A stretch of 12,690 nt of DNA from positions 1-12,690 of the forward strand of contig JASLEQ010000655.1 of NCBI GenBank assembly GCA_030151135.1, written 5' to 3'. This stretch comes from Candidatus Sulfotelmatobacter sp. GTDB taxonomy: Bacteria; Acidobacteriota; Terriglobia; Terriglobales; SbA1. Both the position numbers and the translations under genes were made by a program. The notes under the pieces are model-generated. The model made no database searches. It was not told the origin of the DNA and saw nothing but the letters and a program-made list of their open reading frames with translations. Every line of letters starts with the position of its first letter. Within the stretch, counting starts at the first letter, position 1. This document shows, one piece after another, positions 1 through 5,781 of this stretch.

Positions 1-1014
1 TAATTCTCCTGACGGTGGCTGCGCTCGCTCCAAACGAACTGTCTTCGAAGTACCAGAATCCGCAAGAGAGGCGGAAGCGGCGAGCCCTGACAACCCTCCA
101 ATCAGATCCTGGTCTGGGCCCGCGAGTGTATGAATCTCGCATTCCCTGGGCGTGAGAACGCTGTCTTTACCTGGATACGCGAAATACGCGACAGGTGGTC
201 TGGCGCCGATGAGAATCAATTGTTGGAATTGGCTCAACTGCTCTTTTGCTTGCTCCAGGATGTAAGCGATACGCTCCACGCTGGGAACGCCAGCACCCCG
301 TTCCATGCGAGTGAACGGATAGGGAGAAAGCAAACTGGCGCCGGTTGCTTCCGCAACGCGTGCCGCTATCCGCAATCCTCTTCCATAAAGCGCTTTTCCT
401 GCCAGTAGCAACGCCGTTCGCTTTCCGGAACGCAACATTTCTGCTGCCCGATCAATCGACTCGCTACTTGGCACCGGTGCAGGCGGGATCGCGCGTTCTG
501 TGCCCACACCAGCCCCTTCGCTCCAGGAAACATCCGCCGGAACAATCAGCGTTGCAATCTGGCCCGGTGAGGTGCGTGCTCCGACGACTGCCTCCGCGGC
601 ATTTTCGCCTACAACTCCGACGGAAGCTGAGCTGCGCACCCATTTCGAATATGGACGCGCGATGCCCTCGATATCTGACGTAAGCGGTGTGTCGTGCCGA
701 AGGTGAAATGTTGCGTGCTGTCCCACTATATTGACGATTGGAACGTGCGCGCGGTAGGCGTTATGAAGGTTCGCTAGACCATTCGCCAGCCCAGGTCCTA
801 AATGCAGCAGTGTACAGGCTGGTTTTTCGGTCATTCGGGCGTAACCGTCCGCCGCACCCGTGACTACACCTTCGAACAATCCGAGAATTGAACGCATTTC
901 CAGAACACGATCGAGTGCGGCAACGAGATGTATCTCCGATGTGCCGGGATTCGCAAAACAGGTGTCGATCCCGCCAGCGACCAGCGTGCGAATCAAACTT
1001 TCCGCTCCGTTCAT
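1..1014 (-). CDS. ThDP-dependent enzyme, acetolactate synthase/benzoylformate decarboxylase-like (3' end outside window)
   Basis: I translated the minus strand from an ATG at 1014 and found 338 open codons running off the left edge, so the C-terminal ThDP-binding domain is not visible. The start (MNGAESLIRTLVAGGID) and the NPGTSE stretch (residues 22-27) match ThDP proteins commonly annotated as 'acetolactate synthase large subunit'. Residues 1 to about 165 form the PYR domain, with the cofactor-activating Glu at 48 (LFEGVVTG) followed by AADGYAR. The later part, with LLLAGKAL near 365-395 of the DNA, is the central domain. His71 in LLHLGPGL aligns with the catalytic His70 of Pseudomonas benzoylformate decarboxylase, whereas true acetolactate synthases have no His there. 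A 2-keto-acid decarboxylase or lyase is therefore as likely as acetolactate synthesis. An AAAGGA sits 16 bases before the ATG, which is rather far. No partner small subunit is visible. The superfamily is sure; the substrate is unknown. Confidence 0.88.
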   Translation of the reverse strand, partial: MNGAESLIRTLVAGGIDTCFANPGTSEIHLVAALDRVLEMRSILGLFEGVVTGAADGYARMTEKPACTLLHLGPGLANGLANLHNAYRAHVPIVNIVGQHATFHLRHDTPLTSDIEGIARPYSKWVRSSASVGVVGENAAEAVVGARTSPGQIATLIVPADVSWSEGAGVGTERAIPPAPVPSSESIDRAAEMLRSGKRTALLLAGKALYGRGLRIAARVAEATGASLLSPYPFTRMERGAGVPSVERIAYILEQAKEQLSQFQQLILIGARPPVAYFAYPGKDSVLTPRECEIHTLAGPDQDLIGGLSGLAASASLADSGTSKTVRLERAQPPSGEL

Positions 1015-1238
1015 TTCGTTACCGGGTTCATCCTTTCGGTTGGAATGTTCAGTCTGGCAGGAGAGAATAGACAAGTAAACCGAAATCCCCGATTCTGATG
1101 ATTCGTTCCGCGATCGCGAATTTACCAACTGCAAGAGCCTCAAAAAGCTAAACTTCTGTCTGCTGTGGCCACCGCAGCCATTCTCTTGGCGCCGCTCTGG
1201 CCGCTGAACCCTTCCCCAGCATCGCATAACTTGGCTTC

Positions 1239-1251
1239 CGGCAACTTGCCG
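1239..1251. repeat. Short inverted repeat CGGCAA-C-TTGCCG
   Basis: Six-base arms are separated by one base and match perfectly. The repeat lies about 110 bases upstream of the promoter-like element of the small VPDGG gene. It may be a protein-binding site or chance; no regulator is encoded next to it. Confidence 0.3.
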
Positions 1252-1326
1252 AACAACCCCGCCGAGCCAGCCTTTGGCCAATCAAAACGCTATTTGCGAA
1301 GGCTGAAGACCGCCGATTTCAGGACA

Positions 1327-1351
1327 TTGCAACGCGTTGCAACAGTTGCAA
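1327..1351. promoter_or_regulatory. Triple TTGCAA box with a perfect 16-bp palindrome (putative operator)
   Basis: TTGCAACGCGTTGCAA (1327-1342) is identical to its reverse complement, and a third TTGCAA follows at 1346-1351. The copies begin 10 and 9 bases apart, close to one turn of the helix, which suits side-by-side binding of a dimeric regulator. The array ends 11 bases before a TTGACA hexamer, a place where an activator or repressor would act. The symmetry is seen directly; the operator role is inference. Confidence 0.45.
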
Positions 1352-1362
1352 GAACTGCCATC

Positions 1363-1391
1363 TTGACAAGTGGTTACGGAAAATTTCCAAT
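1363..1391 (+). promoter_or_regulatory. Putative sigma70-type promoter of the VPDGG protein gene
   Basis: A perfect TTGACA (1363-1368) is followed after exactly 17 bases by TCCAAT (1386-1391), which matches the TATAAT consensus at four of six positions. It would give a leader of roughly 75 bases before the ATG at 1474. The TTGCAA boxes lie immediately upstream. The minus-10 match is only moderate. Confidence 0.38.
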
Positions 1392-1473
1392 GAATCGGCG
1401 AGGGCACCTCGAAATTTAAGTGGCCCTGCGCATCTCCCCCCGAAACTTACATAGCGCACGTGGGAGTGAAGTG

Positions 1474-1710
1474 ATGATGATTGTTAAAGCGCGGAAAAAT
1501 TTGCTGTTAGCTGGTGCTCTGGTTTTCTTGATTCCGGTTTTTTCGGTTGCGCATCCCTCCGACAAGGATAAGGGATGTTCTTTCCGCGATTCCAAAAAAT
1601 GCCGGCAGGTTCCGGATGGTGGTTCCGCTGCTACTTATCTTCTCGCAGTGGGTGCCACTTGTTTGGGAGCCTTGATGGTCCGCTCAAGATTCGACAAGTC
1701 GCGGTCTTAG
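1474..1710 (+). CDS. Very small exported protein with VPDGG-type exosortase sorting signal
   Basis: This 78-residue protein has three parts. Residues 1-26 are a signal peptide with a basic start (K5, R7, K8), a hydrophobic core and SVA as the likely cleavage site. Residues 27-45 are a short charged stretch, beginning HPSDKDKG, with cysteines at 35 and 43. Residues 46-78 are a tripartite C-terminal signal: VPDGGS, a hydrophobic helix of about 18 residues, then a basic tail (R70, R72, K75, R77). This is the layout of PEP-CTERM/VPDSG-CTERM substrates, which exosortases cut at the motif. The ATG at 1474 is chosen because GGGAG (1462-1466) lies seven bases before it and it starts the signal peptide cleanly. 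A GTG at 1471 or 1420 would be in frame. After both cleavages only about 20 residues remain. A terminator follows. The likely processing enzyme is encoded at 5782-6663. Function of the peptide unknown. Confidence 0.82.
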   Translation: MMIVKARKNLLLAGALVFLIPVFSVAHPSDKDKGCSFRDSKKCRQVPDGGSAATYLLAVGATCLGALMVRSRFDKSRS

Positions 1711-1734
1711 CAGCCTTTCAACGCAATTCACTAC

Positions 1735-1766
1735 GCCCGTCCCACGCGAGTGGTACGGGCTTTCTT
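1735..1766 (+). terminator. Rho-independent terminator after the VPDGG protein gene
   Basis: GCCCGT (1735-1740) pairs with ACGGGC (1755-1760), and CCAC (1742-1745) pairs with GTGG (1750-1753), with one C/T mismatch between the two stems and a GCGA tetraloop. TTTCTT follows at 1761-1766. It begins 24 bases after the stop codon. The other strand lacks a T-run, so it probably serves only the plus-strand gene. Confidence 0.75.
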
Positions 1767-1864
1767 GTGATCCCAGTTCAAGAGAATAATGCCAGGTTGT
1801 TAAACAGCGCTACCTCGTTGCCGGATTCCCGTCGCTTGCATGCGCGACAATCCACCGTCGAACC

Positions 1865-2740
1865 TCAGATCGTCACGACCGAACCCGAGTGTGCGAAGGA
1901 CCAATAGAGCTCCCGCGCCAAGGAGTACATCGGTCCCGGATGCAGGAAATGTCCGTCGATTCTGGTAACCGGCACGATTTTGGAATAGTTCCCGGTTGAA
2001 AAGATCTCGTCTGCGGCCTCGAAATCCTGGTAGGTCAGTATCTTCTCGACAACGTTCGTTCCGGCTTCCCGTAAAAGGCGAATCACTCTTTGCCTGGTGA
2101 TTCCTGCCAGAAATGTTCCGTTGGGAATTGGGGTGTACACGACGCCGTCTTTCGCCAGAAAGATGTTCGACGTTGCCAATTCCGCTACGTTTCCCAGAAC
2201 ATCGCACACAATCGCGTTGTCGAAGCCGCGTGCATGGGCATAGAACAGCGCCCGCGCGTTGTTCGGATAAAGACAGCCAGCCTTGGCATCGACAGGCATC
2301 GTTTCCAGTGTCGGTCTCCGATAAGGCGCTAGCGTAACCGAAAATCCCTTGGGCTGGCGCATAGGTGCCTCATAAATGCACAGGCACCAGCGCGTCGATT
2401 CCGGATCGTGTGCCTGTACCCACGCACCGTCATTCTCCGCCCAATACATCGGACGGATATAAAGCGCTGCGTCTTTATCGAAGCGAGAAATGCCCTCCCG
2501 AGCGAGTTCAACCCATTTCTCAGTCGGCACCACCGGCTTCAAAAACATCTTTTTAGCCGATTCGTTGACGCGCGCACAGTGCAGTTCGAGGTCGGGTGTA
2601 ACTCCTTCGAACGCGCGGGCGCCATCGAAAACGACTGAGCATAACCAGGCGGCATGCGTACGAGGGCCCATGATCGGCACGTTGCCCTCATGCCATCGGT
2701 CCTCAAAATAAGTCCAAGTCTTGGTTTTCGCGTCGGCCAT
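1865..2740 (-). CDS. ilvE: Branched-chain amino acid aminotransferase (PLP fold type IV)
   Basis: This 291-residue enzyme should move the amino group between branched-chain amino acids and 2-oxoglutarate with pyridoxal phosphate in the cytoplasm. The whole length resembles the BCAT branch beginning WTYFEDRWHEGN, with MGPRTHAAW at 24-32 and VFDGARAFEG at 37-46. Lys153 in DAKAGCLYPN is the expected Schiff-base lysine. Glu187 in VAELATSNIF is the residue that pairs with the cofactor ring nitrogen, and NGTFLAGITR (207-216) is the phosphate-binding loop. I start at the ATG at 2740, with a GGGGG stretch just upstream, and not at 2815, because the extra 25 residues look like noncoding sequence. It converges on the VPDGG protein gene and follows the FN3 lipoprotein gene after 135 bases. 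The family allows D-amino acid or other substrates, so ilvE is the likely rather than certain name. Confidence 0.9.
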   Translation of the reverse strand: MADAKTKTWTYFEDRWHEGNVPIMGPRTHAAWLCSVVFDGARAFEGVTPDLELHCARVNESAKKMFLKPVVPTEKWVELAREGISRFDKDAALYIRPMYWAENDGAWVQAHDPESTRWCLCIYEAPMRQPKGFSVTLAPYRRPTLETMPVDAKAGCLYPNNARALFYAHARGFDNAIVCDVLGNVAELATSNIFLAKDGVVYTPIPNGTFLAGITRQRVIRLLREAGTNVVEKILTYQDFEAADEIFSTGNYSKIVPVTRIDGHFLHPGPMYSLARELYWSFAHSGSVVTI

Positions 2741-2875
2741 AGGCGTGCCCCCAGTTTTCGATGAGCTCCTGCATTGGAGCGGCCCCGAACCGTACGTTAC
2801 GACACGCCCATCCATGCGTCAATGACACTGTCGTGCGGTGCCGCACCTTCGATTGCGTGGCCAGGAGGGCCAATA

Positions 2876-3487
2876 CTATGGTGTATCGTCGCGGGCTCGA
2901 CAAAGTCGATATGAGCCGGAAGGAAGTGGCATTCCTGCGGCTTTGGCGGGAATCTTTGCGCGCGCCTGGTTAGAAAATTCGCTAAGACCATTTTTATTGG
3001 TAGCGATGGCGACATAGTAGTAAAGCACGTCATCTTTGACGACATTATCGATGCAGCTGGTCTGCCGAATGGGAAAAGTGTTGACTCCTTCGCATTCCTG
3101 GCAAGGATGCTTTTTCGCTACTTTGGCGGTCTTCCGCTTTTCCTTCTGTACCGGGTGGTCCTTGCTTCGATAGAGACAGTACCCGATGTCTTCATCGTTA
3201 ACGTTTGGCCGAGGCACGCTGGCGTTCCAGGTGAGCGTGACTCGATGATCACCGGTGTGCGGCGATCCCTGAGGAAGGGATGGAAGATCTCCTGGAGGGC
3301 AGGGCGGTAGTTCTGCGCGATTCGCTGAAAGCGTCGTTGGTGATGCGGGAACTGTGTTCTCAGCTACTGACGCTGACGGCGAATCTTCCCGATTGCATGC
3401 GCATGACAAGAGCAGAAGAAAAAAGACAGCATATAGCGGGATATTCAGATTGTGTCCGTCTCCGCTTACGCTGAATCGATCATTCAA
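2876..3487 (-). CDS. Fibronectin type III domain lipoprotein (start uncertain)
   Basis: The protein has a hydrophobic stretch YAVFFLLLLSC ending in a lipobox (LLSC, Cys29 with the start used here), so it is probably a lipid-anchored envelope protein. After a Ser/Pro-rich linker comes one FN3 domain at about residues 60-180, recognised by VTLTWNAS, then GYCLYRS, then YYYVAIATNKNGLSEFSNQ. A lysine-rich insert with a CQEC pair (Cys129, Cys132) lies between strands; two further cysteines (104, 145) could form disulfides. No good start is visible: an ATG at 3556 would give a 51-residue leader, the TTG at 3487 gives 28 residues, and a CTG at 3448 gives 15. I use the TTG as a compromise. Frame and domain are convincing. 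FN3 domains bind proteins or sugars; no specific role can be read from the sequence. It is divergent from the aldehyde dehydrogenase. Confidence 0.72.
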   Translation of the reverse strand: MNDRFSVSGDGHNLNIPLYAVFFLLLLSCACNREDSPSASVAENTVPASPTTLSANRAELPPCPPGDLPSLPQGSPHTGDHRVTLTWNASVPRPNVNDEDIGYCLYRSKDHPVQKEKRKTAKVAKKHPCQECEGVNTFPIRQTSCIDNVVKDDVLYYYVAIATNKNGLSEFSNQARAKIPAKAAGMPLPSGSYRLCRARDDTP

Positions 3488-3649
3488 TCGCCGGCTATGT
3501 TCTTCGGCGCTGCTATCGTGTGAGTGCCGCGCGTGGTCACAATTCTGCGAGGTCATGGTAGGGTAGCTAGCGGCACCTCGATCCGCGCCGCAGAGGCACA
3601 TCATTTTGTCGACTGGCAAGATGGTTCTAGCCCGTGGACACGGGAATAT

Positions 3650-5098
3650 ATGAGAGATCATCGGGAATTCTACATCGGCGGTAAGTGGGTGCGGCCATCC
3701 GTGGTTAACGACTTTACGGTCGTGAACCCAGCTAGTGAACAACCGGTCGCGACAATTTCTCTGGGCAATGCGGCCGATATCGATTTGGCTGTGAGAGCAG
3801 CAGAAAAGGCTTTCCCCTCGTGGTCGGACAGCCCTCGCGAAGTGCGCTTGCGCTCGCTGCGCAGGATCATCGAGGCCTATCACGCAAAGGTCGATCTGCT
3901 CGCGCAAGCGATTGTGACTGAGATGGGAGCTCCCATAACATTGGCGCGAAAGGCACAAGTGCCAGCGGGCGAAGCCCATTTCTTGGAAGCAGAGAAGGTT
4001 CTTTCCAGCTTCTCATTCGAGGAACTAAAAGGTTCCACGTTGATGCGTAAGGAATCCATCGGGGTGTGTGGGCTGATTACGCCCTGGAACTGGCCGTTGA
4101 ACCAGATTGCGTGCAAGGTGGCGCCGGCGCTGGCTGCGGGATGCACCATGGTCTTGAAGCCGAGCGAGTGTGCTCCGCTTTCCGCGCATCTTTTCGCGCA
4201 GATCATCGATGAAGCGGGATTGCCCCCAGGGGTCTTCAATCTCGTGAATGGAAACGGAGCGACCGCCGGCGCCGCTCTTGCCACTCATCCTGCTACCGCA
4301 ATGGTCTCGTTCACCGGCTCAACGCGCGCCGGAGTAACAGTCGCGATCGCCGCCGCCCCAACCGTAAAGCGAGTAACGCAGGAACTGGGCGGTAAATCTG
4401 CGAACATCATTTTGGACGACGCAGATTTTGAAAAAGCTGTCAGGGAAGGCACACAGGCCTGTTTTCGCAACTCGGGCCAATCCTGCAACGCACCTACGCG
4501 CATGCTGGTGCCGCGGACGCGCATGCGCGAAGCGGCGTCAGCGGCAAAGTTGGAGGCCGATCAAACCAGAGTCGGCGATCCCTGTCGTGAAGACACGGCC
4601 CTTGGCCCACTCGTCAACCAGGTCCAATTCGAAAGAGTTCAACGGCTGATTACACAAGGCATCGCAGAAGGAGCCTCGCTTGTAGTCGGCGGAAACGATA
4701 GGCCGCAGGGTTTGAGCAAAGGATACTTCGTGAGACCGACCGTCTTCTCCGATGTTCGAAACGATATGACAATCGCCCGCGAAGAAATCTTCGGACCGGT
4801 TCTCTGCATCATCGGCTACGAGAATGAAGATGAGGCTGTACGCATTGCGAATGATTCACCATATGGACTGTCGGGCTTTGTAAGTTCTGGCGACATCGAA
4901 CACGCGCGCCGCGTGGCGAAGCGGATTCGGGCCGGCAACGTGCATATTAACGGCGCTCGCGTCGATTTTGGGGCTTGCTTCGGAGGCTATAAACAATCTG
5001 GAAATGGCCGAGAGTGGGGAGAAGCCGGGATCGAGGAATTCCTGGAACTCAAGGCTGTATTCGGTTACTCGGAGGCGACCAAGGCAAGATCGTCATAG
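3650..5098 (+). CDS. NAD(P)-dependent aldehyde dehydrogenase
   Basis: This 482-residue enzyme oxidises an aldehyde to an acid with NAD(P)+. All family landmarks are present: oxyanion Asn147 in TPWNWPL, cofactor Lys170 in LKPSE, FTGSTRAG (221-228), general base Glu245 in QELGGKS, nucleophile Cys279 in NSGQSCNAPTR, and REEIFGP (377-383) that positions the nicotinamide. The combination of EMGAPITLA, the NSGQSCNAPTR active-site segment and the C-terminal FGGYKQSGNGREWG suggests the branch containing Rhodococcus CddD (6-oxolauric acid dehydrogenase), a recollection that needs a search. The ATG at 3650 begins the usual FYIGGKWV start; an upstream ATG at 3524 would add 42 unrelated residues. No strong Shine-Dalgarno sequence is seen. 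The physiological substrate is unknown; neighbouring aminotransferase and ThDP enzyme suggest an aldehyde derived from a 2-keto acid. Confidence 0.93.
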   Translation: MRDHREFYIGGKWVRPSVVNDFTVVNPASEQPVATISLGNAADIDLAVRAAEKAFPSWSDSPREVRLRSLRRIIEAYHAKVDLLAQAIVTEMGAPITLARKAQVPAGEAHFLEAEKVLSSFSFEELKGSTLMRKESIGVCGLITPWNWPLNQIACKVAPALAAGCTMVLKPSECAPLSAHLFAQIIDEAGLPPGVFNLVNGNGATAGAALATHPATAMVSFTGSTRAGVTVAIAAAPTVKRVTQELGGKSANIILDDADFEKAVREGTQACFRNSGQSCNAPTRMLVPRTRMREAASAAKLEADQTRVGDPCREDTALGPLVNQVQFERVQRLITQGIAEGASLVVGGNDRPQGLSKGYFVRPTVFSDVRNDMTIAREEIFGPVLCIIGYENEDEAVRIANDSPYGLSGFVSSGDIEHARRVAKRIRAGNVHINGARVDFGACFGGYKQSGNGREWGEAGIEEFLELKAVFGYSEATKARSS

Positions 5099-5195
5099 CG
5101 GCGGAAGTTCGACGCCAAGTCGCCATCATTTACATTGATAAGTGCCCCTTCGTTCGTGGGTATCGTCTCGCGGCGATATACAAAGGGAAGGCGAC

Positions 5196-5210
5196 ATGAA
5201 ACTGGAATGA
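5196..5210 (+). promoter_or_regulatory. Four-codon mini-ORF (MKLE) overlapping the epimerase start
   Basis: GGGAAGG (5185-5191) is followed four bases later by ATG AAA CTG GAA TGA. The stop overlaps the epimerase ATG at 5207 in the arrangement ATGA. The strongest ribosome-binding site here thus serves the mini-ORF, and the epimerase start could be reached by termination and reinitiation. A one-base sequencing or assembly loss that cut a longer N-terminus (MKLE...) is the alternative. Confidence 0.4.
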
Positions 5211-5758
5211 ATCCATTCAACAAAAGCCTGACTACTTTGCCCGGAGTATTCCTGCTCGAGCCGCGTGTGTTTGGTGACGACCGCGGATTTTTCCTCGAAA
5301 GCTACAATGACCGTGCTCTTGCCGAGGTAGGACTTCAAGAACGGTTCGTGCAGGATAATCACTCCTGTTCCCAACGTAACGTGCTGCGAGGACTGCATTA
5401 CCAGATTCAACATAGGCAGGGCAAGCTTGTACGCGTGGTCATTGGCGAGATTCTGGATGTTGCAGTTGACGTAAGACGCAGCTCTCCCACGTTTGGTAAA
5501 TGGGAGGCTTTCCGCTTATCCGGAGAGAACAAGCGCATTTTGTGGATCCCGGCTGGATTTGCGCACGGCTTCCGCGTGATCTCTGACCATACGCATGTCC
5601 TCTACAAGGCTACCGACTACTATGCTCCCGAGCATGAGCGCACGATAGCCTGGAATGATCCCGATCTGAACATTAACTGGGAATTGGAAGGCGAACCGAT
5701 CGTTTCCGCGAAGGACAAGCGCGGTGTTCGCCTGAGAGACGCTGAGGTCTTCGAGTAA
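5207..5758 (+). CDS. rfbC: dTDP-4-dehydrorhamnose 3,5-epimerase
   Basis: This 183-residue cupin enzyme epimerises C3 and C5 of dTDP-4-dehydro-6-deoxyglucose in dTDP-L-rhamnose synthesis (RmlC). The start LPGVFLLEPRVFGDDRGFFL is typical. His64 in LRGLHYQ, Tyr133 in VLYKATDYYAP and Asp170 in SAKDKRG fall at nearly the same numbers as the catalytic His63, Tyr133 and Asp170 of the Salmonella enzyme. IPAGFAHGF (115-123) is the conserved cupin strand. Length is normal for the family. The ATG at 5207 is preferred over one at 5135, whose extra 24 residues look noncoding. The rest of the rhamnose pathway (rmlA, rmlB, rmlD) is not in the window. The gene follows the aldehyde dehydrogenase after 108 bases and converges on the exosortase with 23 bases between the stops. 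L-rhamnose would feed surface polysaccharide. Confidence 0.94.
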   Translation: MNPFNKSLTTLPGVFLLEPRVFGDDRGFFLESYNDRALAEVGLQERFVQDNHSCSQRNVLRGLHYQIQHRQGKLVRVVIGEILDVAVDVRRSSPTFGKWEAFRLSGENKRILWIPAGFAHGFRVISDHTHVLYKATDYYAPEHERTIAWNDPDLNINWELEGEPIVSAKDKRGVRLRDAEVFE

Positions 5759-5781
5759 AGTCTTTTCCTGGATCTTTCGCC

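Larger units (their letters stand above)
1015..1473. other. Intergenic control region between divergent genes
   Basis: These 459 bases separate the minus-strand ThDP enzyme from the plus-strand VPDGG protein, so both promoters should lie here. I see no convincing gene: the open frame from a GTG at 1165 has no family resemblance and no good ribosome-binding site. The part nearest the small gene is structured. It has a CGGCAA/TTGCCG inverted repeat at 1239-1251, three TTGCAA boxes at 1327-1351 and a TTGACA-type promoter candidate from 1363. Confidence 0.6.

Noticed and set aside
1015..1039. Six-codon mini-ORF (MNPVTK) whose stop overlaps the ATG of the ThDP enzyme
   Set aside because: Its ATG has a Shine-Dalgarno-like sequence directly abutting it with no proper spacing, so translation is unlikely; probably coincidence.
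1165..1419. Plus-strand open frame of 84 codons from a GTG
   Set aside because: No domain, no ribosome-binding site and composition unlike a protein; it lies over the inverted repeats and promoter-like element of the intergenic region.
1150..1470. Sigma54 promoter expected for some PEP-CTERM genes
   Set aside because: The only GG-N10-GC match (in the 1189-1203 area) departs from the TGGCAC/TTGC consensus in both halves; a TTGACA-type element is nearer and better.
1420..1473. Upstream extension of the VPDGG protein from a GTG
   Set aside because: It would place 18 residues before a clean signal peptide; the ribosome-binding site at 1462-1466 fits the ATG at 1474.
3524..3649. Longer N-terminus of the aldehyde dehydrogenase
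   Set aside because: The 42 extra residues do not resemble the family; homologues start near the FYIGGKWV segment.
3488..3979. Minus-strand extension of the FN3 lipoprotein frame into the aldehyde dehydrogenase
   Set aside because: It is antisense to a strongly conserved gene and would bury the lipoprotein signal in the middle of the protein.
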